Source: Chaetorhynchus papuensis
Lineage: Eukaryota; Chordata; Aves; Passeriformes; Rhipiduridae
Direction of reading: 5' to 3'
DNA length: 64,000 nucleotides
Assembly (NCBI GenBank): GCA_013396525.1
Contig: VWYX01000695.1
Coordinates: 389,797-453,796 of the forward strand
Part shown: positions 1 through 9,399 of the stretch, one piece after another
Layout of the letters: each line of letters begins with the position of its first letter
Numbering within the stretch: the first letter of the stretch is position 1
Translations under genes and position numbers: made by a program
The notes under the pieces: model-generated
Told to the model about the DNA's origin: nothing
Database searches by the model: none
Seen by the model: only the letters and a program-made list of their open reading frames with translations

Positions 1-670
1 GCGGTGTGAGGCGGCGAGGGGTGTCCCCTCGCCCGCCTCTCCGCCTCTCCCGCCCGCGGGTGGAGATTTTACCTTCCGGCGGCGGGAGGGACGAGGAGGC
101 GCCGGCGCGGCCCGGGCTTTGTGCGCCTCACGCGCCTCGCAGCTTATCTGCGGCGCAAGGACGGAGCATCGCGGCTCCGCGGCCCCGCCGGCGCGGGGGG
201 AGCGGCACGGCGGCGTGCATCGGGGCGATTACGGTATCAGCGCGGCCCAGATGGCGGCCGGAGGCTGTGCGAGGCAGCGGGGCCGGGAGCGGGGCTGGGG
301 CCGGCCCGGGGTCCCCGGGGAGGCCGCGCCCGGCACGAGGAGAAGCGCCACCTCCGCGCCGCCCACCGGGGGAGAAGGCGGCGGTGCCCAGGTCTGCGTG
401 TGCCTGCCCTCTGGCCGGCATCCGGCCCGGCTCCGGCCCTGCAAGTTGCTCAACACCTTTCCAGGATAAGGACCCTGCCAGGGGTCGCGCAGCGCTGGCT
501 CCCCAAGCTCCTCTGCCCGAGGTCGCCGCCACTCCCACCAGGGCGATCGTCCCCGTGACTGCCTCCAGCCCGGCTCCCCGTTGACAGAACCATACCTGTT
601 CCTGCAGCCTGGCTCCCCCCTCACAGACCATGCCTACATCCCGCACGCAGCACGACGGCCGCTGGCCCAG
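1..670. promoter_or_regulatory. CpG island 1 (left edge, continues outside the window)
   Basis: The segment is very GC-rich and dense in CpG, in sharp contrast with the AT-rich DNA that starts near 700. It carries an AGATGGCGGCC motif at 249-259, which fits the YY1 site (AANATGGCGGC) often found just downstream of transcription starts on the same strand. It also has four runs of three or more G at 279-300, a canonical G-quadruplex pattern. Long open frames cross it in several frames on both strands (for example 6-584 plus and 128-679 minus). That is expected of stop-poor GC-rich DNA, and none resembles a known protein. I read it as a promoter; the gene and its direction are not determined, and the island is cut by the window edge. 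Confidence 0.75.
279..300 (+). other. G-quadruplex motif in CpG island 1
   Basis: G-runs of 4, 3, 4 and 4 separated by loops of 2, 3 and 2 bases satisfy the canonical G4 pattern. It lies about 20 bp downstream of the YY1-like AGATGGCGGCC word. Confidence 0.7.
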
Positions 671-3600
671 TGCAGTCACAGACTGTGTCCGCTCCCAGTT
701 TGGCCAAGTCCCTACCTAACCCAACCTGTCTTTCTCACCATTGGCATAAGAGCCTGAACACAGCACTGCTGCTACAAAGTGGTGGCATCATTCACCAGAG
801 GATGAGCGATAAGGAGGAGCAGGTCCCTACACCTCACAACTCAGGTTCTGTGAAAACTGAGGGGCTGTTTTGTCGGGATTCATCAAAGAGCACAGGGTTA
901 GCACGAGGTACAGAAAGGGGAGACAGCAAAGCAGCCTGGCCTGCCTACCGTGAGCACAGCCAGCCAGCTGAATAGCGCACAGCCAGCCAGCTGAATAGCT
1001 ATGCCAGCACCAGGTACTCTATGCGCTTGGTTTTTAAAGTTTCCAAAATGTTTCTCTCTGGGAATCAACAATTATTTGTTAGGAAGCACATTTCCATTGC
1101 ACGTCTGCTGAGGAGCACCACGAAGGAGGGAGGAGGACAATGACAGCACGCTGAAGTGAGACTGGCATTGTTCAGTGCAAAACTCCTTCCAAAATCACTC
1201 GTCCAAGATAGCAGTTTTCTCCACAAGAAAAGGAATAAAGGGAATTTGACACATAATATAAAGTGAAAACCAGAACCTAGATGGGGGAAGGGCATGTGTG
1301 TGAAAATCGTGTCACCGCAATGAATGTCAGATAAAAAGGGGTCTGTCACAAATCCTCCACTAATCCAATAATGCGAAAACCTCTTGGTATCACTGAGACA
1401 TAGCACAAGGTAATTTTTTTTATTTTTCATAAACCACTCTATATGTTTAGCCTTGGAAAGACAGCAATTGGGCAAATGTTCCTATCACAAAACCAGGACT
1501 TTGATTTTTCAATAAAGGCAAACCGATTTTCACATGTCAAATTTACTATGCATTCCTCAGCCAGTATTTTTACCCTGAAGAAGGGCCACTTCTCTCCCTC
1601 AACTTCCTCCAGTTGTCAGTTGTGTGACAAACATATTTAGAGGTAATCAGACAGGTCATATTACAAAAGTTAGTCAACTTGTTTGAAACCTTAGCTGCTA
1701 AACTTAATGGTATGTTCTACGCATTTCTAAAGAAAAGTGACTTAATAATTTATACAGCCTGCAAGGTAATAGAGAACTTTCTCTCTGCATACGTTATTTC
1801 AAACTATTACGCACAAATTAGAGACTGCTCTTTTTCGGTATTTCTGTTATGGAGCTTTTCCTTGAAGTACATACATATCATGCCATGAACTAATTTAGGA
1901 TCTGCCAGATTCTCATTGTGCAGGGCCACCATGTGCATCTGATATCTATGTTGACCATACTTTTATTACTCAAATCACTGAACTCTAAAGAAAAACTAAT
2001 CCAGGATCCTTCATAATGTAAGCAGTTTGCTGTGAAAACACTCACAATTTAAAAATAAAACAATGTGTATTAATAAAATAAATACAATCGGAATACAAAT
2101 GTGTAACAGAAGTGGCGTTCCATAAGCACAGCTGTCTCAAAGTCCAAGCTGCAGGCTAGAAATCTTAATTTCAACTGACTCTCTTGTAATAATGGGTTAC
2201 CTTCCTCTAAAGCGGAAAGTCCATCTGCCCCAGGCAGATAAGTTTTGAAGCATTAAAACAGATAAAAATCTAACATTTTCTTTCCTGCATTGAATATGTG
2301 AATTCTAGTGTGCTATAATGTGAGAATTCCAACATATGACTATTATGGCATAATATCTCATAGCTCAGCTTGTCATTACCTCACTTGTGATTCTTATGTT
2401 AATTATGTTCATAATTACTATAAACAGATGTGGTAGAAATTCATGTGACCTTTTACTGCAGAATGCATTTCTCACTCTTTCCACTTTATTTTAATAATAT
2501 GGGTTAAACCAGAAGAAAGTATTTCTGACACACTCTGCATGTATATGTGTACATATTTAACATGAAACCATTTCTGCCTCATATTTCAGCCAAAGGACCA
2601 CCTACATGCCAGTACACTGACATGAAAGTGATGATAACTGAAAAGTCTACCCTGAAACATACCCCTAAATAACTGTGCCTACAGTGAACCTTTTTGATTA
2701 AGCGTAGCTAGAGCCATCACTGAAGCCTGGGACTTAAATGGAGCACTGCATTTTTATTCAGGACCTTTGTTAATGCAGCAGGATCTTGCTTTACAACTAC
2801 AAGTACATAACAGCCATACAGCAATTTATTTTACACACAGACAAACCATCACCGTCTGTACACAAAACACATTTACAATAAAATTACTATGGATTTCATT
2901 AAGAGAAAGCCTACTCGAATTTCATTTCTTTGGACCTAATCTATAATTAGTGTGGACAGACAGGTGCAAACCCTTCTCCTCTACAGATGGCTACTGGAAA
3001 TGGTGCAAAATAGCTCCTTCTGTTTAAACAACACACAGATAACCTGCTCTGCTCTTATCACTTACAATTACCTCCATTATACTGAACTAATGTTTACTTT
3101 AATAAAATGTCCGCTGTTGTCTAAACATTATTTGGAAACTTTCATATTGATGGCAGAAAAAAAAATGAAGATGGAAGTCAGTGTCTTTTAGATGAAAATT
3201 TGGAGGGGGAAATAAAAAAAGCTTTTAAAGAACAGGATATTTTGACTTTGATTTTATGTCTGCTGCTCATTTTTCTTTATCCACAAAACCACACAGTCTG
3301 CTGCTTCCTGATGTATTTGTGCTACCATATATTAAACTAATAAAGTTTATAATAAGAACAGGATAACTGCATTTTGAAAGCAGCTCTTTAAAGAGGAACA
3401 TTTATGTGGAAAACCAAGACCCTTTGCCTTAAAAGTTCAGTTTTTAAACCAACTGGTTTAGATCTCTGATGTGAAACAACGTGAAGACAACGTAACCTGG
3501 AAGCCAATGTTTCAAGGCTTTACACTCTCTTTACGTATACTAAATTCAGAGTCAGTTTCAACTTTTTAAATATTATAGGTTGTTTTTAAAGGCTGTATGA

Positions 3601-3980
3601 AAAAGAGCAGGCTGCTACTAACTACATGGATCAAGGTTTTTTAATGTATTCAAATTAAAAATAATTATCTTTTCACGTTTCTTTAGCCAAGCCACGAGAA
3701 ATAGCCCCTTCAGAACACCAAACTCATGTTTTATTTCAGCTACTAAGTCTTCTTGATCTCTGCATGACAACTTAAGTTTCTTCAGAACAAAGAACAAGAC
3801 CTTCTCCTCCCCCCCCCATACAAAAAGTCTGAAGCTCCTGCAATAGCGACATACTGATATCCTTATTCAATTAGCTAAAGATTTAACAGTAATGGACTGT
3901 GGCAAGTGGATTTGAAAGTTGAAAATAACGATTGCAAGCCCTTTCTCCCATCACCCCCAATGCAAACACTGCAGATGCCT
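671..3980. other. AT-rich non-coding stretch, no gene seen
   Basis: Base composition falls abruptly after the CpG island. Open frames are short (the longest is about 136 codons, minus strand, 1065-1475) and resemble nothing I know. The stretch has many AATAAA and ATTTA-like words on both strands and a perfect tandem duplication at 954-999. It contains no recognisable transposon. It could be an intron, intergenic DNA or a long 3' untranslated region; nothing in the sequence decides between these. Confidence 0.5.
954..999. repeat. Perfect 23-bp tandem duplication
   Basis: Two identical 23-bp units, 954-976 and 977-999, lie head to tail. Each begins GCACAGCC and ends GAATAGC. The copies show no mismatch, so the duplication is recent or under strong constraint. 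It sits about 300 bp downstream of CpG island 1. Confidence 0.95.
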
Positions 3981-3984
3981 CTTT

Positions 3985-4080
3985 CACCCAAAGCGTCTGG
4001 CAACAAGGAGTTTGCAGTCTGCACGGTACCTCAGTGAGGCGAGCTTCGCATTCAACGCCTGTCGTCTGAAGTTCGTTTCA
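3985..4080. promoter_or_regulatory. Short CpG-enriched block, candidate regulatory element
   Basis: Seven CpG dinucleotides fall between about 3993 and 4075 although the flanks on both sides are AT-rich and almost without CpG. In vertebrate DNA, CpG retained outside an island usually means the sequence is unmethylated in the germ line or constrained. An 80-codon minus-strand open frame crosses it (3984-4226), but it resembles no protein I know. Call is inference. Confidence 0.3.
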
Positions 4081-5570
4081 GAGAAGTGAGAAACAGGATT
4101 TGACAGGGAAGAATGTCCTGAACTGACTATCCACCGACCAGCACTCCAGGTGGAGCTATTTTTCTCCCCCATTATTCCAAAAACAATACTCCCAGTATAA
4201 AACTCCATGTGCACACAGGCATACATAGTGTTAAGTGTACACAGATGAGAGACACCGTGTGATGTTTTACTGGTCCATTATTTAGGCACGAAACAAGTTA
4301 ACGTTAAGGTGGTCAAAAATGGTAGAAGGCAGTGTTTTACTTAAAAAGATTTTGGAAACTATTTAAAAGCTCAAAGCCTTTGAAGAAAAACAACTTGTGC
4401 AGCAGTTGCCAGGAAGCAGTGACCTAACACTGCTGTCTGCATTCCATTACAAACAGAATGGTTCTTGTCTCCCTACAGCGTGTTCATGGCTCAAGAACCC
4501 AGCCGCTCACCCTTCTGCAAGCACAGGACAGAGAAAAGTCCTGCTATCATCTCTTGTAGCCCTCGCCTGGCTCCAGCTTGCCAGAGGCACCAATGGAATT
4601 AAGAGTGGGTTGGGTTTTTGGCGGAGTTTGGTGTTTTCTTGCACTGATGCATAGTTGAGCTTCCCATGATAGCAAAGGAAAATGACTCATTAATTGAAAA
4701 TAGTAGCAATTATACTGAATGTTCAGCTATGGTGACACTGACCTTAAGAAAGTTATCAATTATCAAATATCGTGTAAATTCCTAATTAAAAACCTTTACA
4801 GCAGATCTGTAATGAATCTTACACCTAACAAAGCCTTTGCCAACTTCATATTTTCACAAATTGTACAGTTATTAATGAGTCATATTCATGTCTTTTTCGT
4901 ATTATCTTCCTATTGATGGGGAGCCACAGAAACACCTAGTGCTAAAACCAGAACGCATAAACAAGATGGACTAACTTTTTTACCATTCAGCCGAGCTGAA
5001 GGAAATTCCCTGATCATATTGGATTTCCTAAGGAAATCAGCCCAGAATAAACTGAATGAGGTTTTCAGACTTCCCATGGAAAGGTCAAGCATCAGCTTTA
5101 ACAACCATTAGAAACCAGTTTCAATCCTCTTGGCTATCCAGATTCACTAAGCCGTTAACAGAGAAGCTGAACAGAAAACGTGGACAATAGAATTCAACTC
5201 TAAAAACGTCTTTCACATCTTGCCTCAAACTGCAGTTAACAAAGTTGCTTATTTAAACTTTCCATTGCATCTGTCAGGATGCAGAAATGGAGACGGAAAT
5301 GTAAGGCTTCAAGGGTGTAGTTAAATAAATTATACTCACCCTTAGCCCTAACATATTGTGTTTACAAATACAATAATTATGTTTCTAGCTACATGTCAAG
5401 GGAAAATATTTTCTAAGTCCTTCAAAAAGCATGCAAGCATTACTGTAAGTAGGAAATAAGTCAAAACATATTAGTAGACCAAAAATGGGGAGGAAAAAAA
5501 AAAATCCTGCTTTGGTCAGCAACTCGGACCACCATCAGGGGATAAATCAATTTGCAGCAGCTGTGGACAG
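4081..5570. other. AT-rich stretch, no gene seen
   Basis: Non-repetitive, AT-rich DNA. The longest open frame is about 85 codons (4397-4654, plus) and is not protein-like. No transposon, RNA gene or strong promoter signal is visible. Confidence 0.5.
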
Positions 5571-5740
5571 CCATTTAAGTCTGGGGCCTGAACAGATTAA
5601 TTAGGAGAAGCGATGTTAAAAGTTAAAGGGGGCAGCGTTACATTAAGCACACGAGTACTTGCTGGAGAAAACGCTTGGCTGTACATACCAAGACTCAGAA
5701 GACATTCTTCTAGTTAGCCAGGGCTACGCCAATAGCCAAG
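5571..5740. promoter_or_regulatory. Candidate enhancer next to CpG island 2
   Basis: This block, about 100 bp before CpG island 2, combines a GATTAATTAG homeodomain-type site at 5595-5604 with an E-box (CAGCTG) in the sequence around 5558-5567 and TAAAGG-type words. It has no open frame or repeat similarity. Dense factor-site content next to an island is typical of conserved regulatory elements, but conservation cannot be tested here. Confidence 0.3.
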
Positions 5741-5819
5741 CGTTTGGCACTTGCTGCTTTCCCAGGGACAGCACGGCAGCTCCCGCAGGCTGATTTTAAG
5801 AGGTATATACCCATTCTTG

Positions 5820-6350
5820 CCCAGCCCTTGCCGCGCCGTGCTGTGCCCTCACCACGTTCAGCGTTGCTCGCACAGGCGGGCGCGCAGCCGTGCACAGCGC
5901 ACCTTGGGGCCGCACCGGCAAGCGAAGGCAGGCGCTTCCCGCCCGGCTGAGCTTGTCAGTGGAAAACTTAGGCAGATCTTTCGGGCAGGCTTGCTGCCTA
6001 GGGCTCAGCGGATCGCAGCCCGCTCCCGAGCTATCTGCGGGGCGGTAGCTGCCGAGTCCCGGGCGTCACGGCCGGGCGGCTGCGAGAGACGGATCCTCTC
6101 CGTGCCGTGATTTAGGGCGCGGCAGAGGTGGGAGGGGGTGACGGGCAGAGCCTGCTGCGGATCGGGAGATGGAGGGCTGCTCTCCCAGAGAAACCCGACC
6201 GGCTTCGAGGCGGCTGTTCCCCACCGCGATGATGCCGGGGAGCCTCCGGCTGCAGCCCGGCAGGGCGGTCCTGCTGCGCCCGGCTCCGACTGCAACCTGG
6301 GGGGCAGGAGGGGGAGGCTGCTTCGGGTCCCCATACCCTCGCCCTCCCTC
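5820..6350. promoter_or_regulatory. CpG island 2
   Basis: GC-rich, CpG-dense segment with sharp edges. Open frames run through it on both strands (5751-6110 plus; 6005-6334 minus) but have the composition expected of stop-poor GC-rich DNA and no domain I recognise. It lies between islands 1 and 3. It could be an alternative promoter or an internal island of the same transcription unit. No TATA box or clear splice donor decides its direction. Confidence 0.75.
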
Positions 6351-6379
6351 CTTTAAACTTATCAGTGAACTGAAGGAAG

Positions 6380-6960
6380 TAACATTTTAGCTCCTGGTTG
6401 GAGCATGAGCGATTTAAGAGCTGCGTCCGATTAGTTACTTTCGGTTTCTCTCTAACATCTAGGGGAGCACAGCACAGGAACGACAGATAGTTCGCTATAA
6501 ATTAACTCTGCAACGGAGTCACGGGTGTTCCTGCTAGGGTGGCAAGTCCTTCCCTGCCCTAAATCAAATTTCTCAACTTTGGCACTAACAAAAGGACTCG
6601 AACTCGGCAAAAGTCAAAGGCTCGTCTAAATGGCCGAGAATGTGGTTTTCATTCTTCCAATATCCCTTATCGATGGTTTGTTGCGGATTTACGGAATCGA
6701 ACCCTTCAGCTCAGCCAAACGAGAAGTCACAGTTACATTGTATTGCAGTTTTGGAAATGAAATTCCTAACGTTAGCCTGTCGTTTTAGGAAACAAGCTAT
6801 TTGCAGGACCGCGGTGCAGCTAAAGGCGACGTGCACCGCCTAAAATATTTCTTTCAAAATAGTCCGAAAAGATGTTGCCAGTGCTGCATGAACCTATGTT
6901 TGCAGTGAAACAAACAAGCGAAACGAAACAATCCCATCAGAAATATTTCAGGCACTCCGA
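6380..6960. promoter_or_regulatory. CpG-retaining flank between islands 2 and 3
   Basis: The segment is AT-rich overall but keeps scattered CpG (for example near 6600-6720 and 6800-6840), unlike the rest of the window. At 6693-6703 the minus strand reads GGTTCGATTCC, an exact match to the RNA polymerase III B-box consensus GGTTCGANTCC, but the flanking bases cannot form a full tRNA. There is no protein-like open frame. Probably part of an unmethylated promoter domain reaching from 5.8 to 8.1 kb. Confidence 0.35.
6693..6703 (-). promoter_or_regulatory. B-box-like TFIIIC motif
   Basis: On the minus strand the 11-mer matches the pol III B box at every fixed position. A TGGCTGAGCTGA word resembling an A box lies a few bases upstream, far too close for a tRNA gene, and the T-arm stem does not pair. 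It could be an isolated TFIIIC site (ETC type), a worn tRNA-derived SINE head, or chance. With equal base frequencies about 0.1 such matches would be expected per 64 kb. Confidence 0.25.
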
Positions 6961-7447
6961 CTCACACTGGCCAGCGCAAGAGTCTGGAGAGAGGGGAGGC
7001 AGGAAAGAAAAAGGCAAGTCCTAAATCCAGACAGAAATCTGACGCTTCGCTATACTATATGCCTGGGAGGGTTATTTTCTGCAAAACTGGGTTATTTGGT
7101 TTCTGAGCTCTTGAGCAGTATCCGGGATGCTAGTTTGGAAGCCAGGGACAGAGCGTGTTAGGCTGCATGCAGCGCTAACCTGGCCCGGGCACAGCAGCAG
7201 CCCCGGTCCGCCTGGGTTAGTTACAGCCGCGGGAGCCCCTCAGAGCCCCGGGAACCCTGCGGGAGAGGAGAAAGGGAAAGAAAAGGGGCTCGGGCTCCCC
7301 CCGCCCCGGCGCGCCCTGCCCAGCCCTGCCCGCACCCGTACTCACACTGCAGAGGACCGGAGATGCCCACCATTCGCCACGGGCTGCGAGCTGCAAATAA
7401 AAGTTCCCGTCCTGCTCGGGGGAGAGATGGCAGCCCAGGCTGCTGGA

Positions 7448-7470
7448 GGGGCGAGGGGGTGGGAAAGGGG
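7448..7470 (+). other. G-quadruplex motif in CpG island 3
   Basis: Four G-runs (4, 5, 3 and 4 G) separated by loops of 3, 1 and 3 bases satisfy the canonical intramolecular G4 pattern on the plus strand. Short loops favour stability. If transcription is leftward, as the candidate exon suggests, the G-rich strand is the template. Confidence 0.7.
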
Positions 7471-7585
7471 AGAGCAGCGCCGCGCGGCTTCCCTTCCCAG
7501 TCCAGATGATCCACGTCCACAAAAGTCAAAACGAGCTGAGGAGAAACTCCAGCTGCTCTTCCCCCCCCACCACCCTCTCTCGCTC

Positions 7586-7601
7586 TTTTTTTTTTTTTTT
7601 T
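7586..7601 (+). repeat. T16 homopolymer
   Basis: A run of 16 T interrupts the GC-rich island just after a C8 run (7561-7568). On the minus strand it is an A16 inside the candidate 5' exon. Not obviously a retroposon tail. Confidence 0.95.
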
Positions 7602-7710
7602 AAAGGAGGATCAGCTCGAGAGAGACTACTGGTTCCACGGGAAAGGACAAGAACCAAAAATAAAGCAAAGTCTCCAAGTCGAGATAGTTAATGCCCAGGT
7701 CCTTCTCCTT

Positions 7711-7740
7711 GCTGCTGCTGCTGCTGCTGCCGCCGCCGCC
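7711..7740 (+). repeat. (CTG)n-(CCG)n trinucleotide run
   Basis: Six GCT/CTG triplets pass directly into CCG triplets. On the minus strand this is GGC followed by CAG. The run lies in the CpG island and, if the candidate exon is real, in its 5' untranslated part. It creates a spurious leucine/proline stretch in the plus-strand open frame. Confidence 0.95.
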
Positions 7741-7871
7741 TCAGACAAACGTGATGTGGAGCGCAGGGAGCGGCCGCTGTCAGTGGCGGGGTCTCTGCTT
7801 GTCCCCGAGCAGCCGACGCATAGCTGAGCCCGCGGCGAACCCGAGCCGAGCCGCCGGCGCGGTGCCGTGCG

Positions 7872-7901
7872 GAGCCGAGCCGAGCCGAGCCGAGCCGAGC
7901 C
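7872..7901 (+). repeat. (GAGCC)6 pentanucleotide repeat
   Basis: Six perfect GAGCC units in CpG island 3; a shorter run of the same unit lies about 30 bp upstream. Microsatellites of this kind are common in GC-rich first exons and promoters. Confidence 0.95.
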
Positions 7902-8060
7902 CGCCGCCCGCCCGAGGCTGCGCCGCCGCCGCTCCGCTGCGCCCGGCTCCCGCTAGCAGGCAGCGCGCGAGGCAGGCAGCATACTGCCGGCAGCCGGGCC
8001 GGCCCCGCTACCCAGGTGCAGGGGGGGAGGGCTTAAAGCAGTGGGAGGTGATAGAGGTAG

Positions 8061-9360
8061 GAGACATCTGTGTCGTGAAGAGGTTAGTGGGGGTCAAGTA
8101 TATGTTAACAATAGGCGAGCGTGGTCCCTCTCGGGCAGCCTGCCTACTCTTTCTTTCTTTCGCTCGCTTTTACTGGGTGGACATCTAACTTGCTCCCTAA
8201 TGATGCCTCCCCGGCTTTAAGAGTCCAGACTGCCCTGCAGTAACCCAAGACAAACACTTTCTCTAGCCATCTGGAGAGCTCCTGGCTGCTCTGCCTGTGT
8301 CTCATCACTGTGTGAAGAGACAGCAGCGCTAGAAATCAAGCCACTCTCAGATCTACTCTCTAATCCCCTTCTGTTAGCTGATTTCCAGTCAGACTGTTTG
8401 CTTTTGCATTAGATAATAGCCTTAGAGAAAACAATTATCATTTTCTTTTTCCCTTTGTTTTTTCCTCTTTCTAAAGTACAGTATCGAAGAAGGTCTCCCT
8501 CTCTTATTTTAAAAGAAATTTATAGTCTTTCATGGCTTGAAGAACCCAGACGCAATTTCACACTTTCCTGGAAGGGGATTCTGGATTCTTCTGAAAGCAG
8601 CGACACGATCACAACTGCAGTGAAAATTAATTACTATCATCTACAATTAATAGAAGCATGCCACTGTTTGACTTCGTGTTTCATTACATAATCATTTCGG
8701 TAGGCATCCATATATTTTCCGATTCATCAGTTGTTCCCTTCTACGTGTTGCAGACAATATTATTGTCAGTCCCACAATCTCCAGCAAACTGGTATTTCTG
8801 CTATCATGTTGACACTATATAAAGAAGGCGTCTCTACAAAAAAAAAAAAAAAAGGAAAAAAAACTTCTTACATTTGCTTCAGAGTAAAAAAGTACATTTT
8901 TTTTTCAGATTACAGATAATGGATTGGAACTGTCAGAAATGCTGGGACATTTAGTTTCATTTTTTTCCAATGTCAGATGTTAAGTAAAAGAGTGTATAGA
9001 ACTTCTAATCAAGCTGCCTTCTTTATTCCTGTACATACACGTGCACACACACACACATACACTATAGGCCTGGTCTTGAAATTTACAAATGCTTACTTTT
9101 AAACACATAAATAGACCTACTGAATGCAAAGTAGCATTCTGTGTGTTTATTACAAAGGCATACACATTTCCAAAAGGGGGGAAGCATTTTTATGTATATT
9201 TATATGCATGTTTATAGCAGTATTTGCCTCTGTTGTTGGCTTTGAAATTTTGGTTGAGTTTGAAAATATGTTTTAAATATATTTTATGATCTGGATAAAG
9301 CTACCTTTTCTGAAGATGTTTAAGAATATGGAGCTTTACTGAACTGGTCAGTATCTTGTA
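8061..9360. other. Island flank and AT-rich DNA, no gene seen
   Basis: Composition decays from the island into AT-rich DNA. A 78-codon open frame (8455-8691) and the others here are short and not protein-like. An A16 run lies at 8838-8853 and a short CA run near 9044-9058. Confidence 0.5.
8838..8853 (+). repeat. A16 homopolymer
   Basis: Run of 16 A followed by GG and a further A8. No target-site duplication or retroposed body was recognised upstream. Confidence 0.9.
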
Positions 9361-9368
9361 ATACACCG

Positions 9369-9394
9369 CTGAATTTACGTTGGAGTAAATTCAG
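9369..9394. repeat. Perfect 10-bp inverted repeat, 6-bp spacer
   Basis: The arms CTGAATTTAC (9369-9378) and GTAAATTCAG (9385-9394) are exact reverse complements around GTTGGA. Hairpin-forming, old MITE-like repeats containing gtaaat/attcag words are widespread in turtle, crocodilian and bird DNA, so this may be a worn copy. That family assignment is from memory and tentative; the inverted repeat itself is certain. Confidence 0.85.
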
Positions 9395-9399
9395 CTCCA

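Larger units (their letters stand above)
7346..7740 (-). other. Candidate minus-strand first exon (5' part not delimited)
   Basis: Reading the minus strand leftwards, CAG/GGC triplet repeats typical of 5' untranslated regions are followed by an ATG at 7373-7371. Eight further codons lead to a splice-donor-like GTGAGT at 7345-7340. The encoded start would be MVGISGPLQ plus one base, a phase-1 junction. The base at -3 is C, so the start context is weak. No matching exon 2 was found to the left in this window, and I do not recognise the peptide. The exon may instead be wholly untranslated, or the true transcript may run on the other strand. Confidence 0.3.
7130..8060. promoter_or_regulatory. CpG island 3 (main promoter-like island)
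   Basis: The largest internal island. It contains a (CTG)6 run passing into CCG triplets at 7711-7740, six GAGCC units at 7872-7901, a T16 run at 7586-7601 and a G-quadruplex motif at 7448-7470. A plausible minus-strand exon end lies at 7346. Open frames on the plus strand (7127-7603, 7691-8188) are low-complexity products of the triplet and pentanucleotide runs. Its composition is typical of the 5' untranslated region of a developmental or neuronal regulator, but I cannot name the gene. Confidence 0.8.

Noticed and set aside
6..679. Overlapping 116-192 codon open frames on both strands in CpG island 1
   Set aside because: Frames are open in several phases at once because GC-rich DNA has few stops; no protein similarity or codon-level signal favours one.
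6620..6760. tRNA gene around the B box
   Set aside because: T-arm stem does not pair, A box is only a few bases from the B box, no acceptor stem.
7691..8188. 165-codon plus-strand frame beginning with a leucine/proline run
   Set aside because: The protein is produced by the CTG/CCG and GAGCC repeats of the CpG island; low complexity and no domain.
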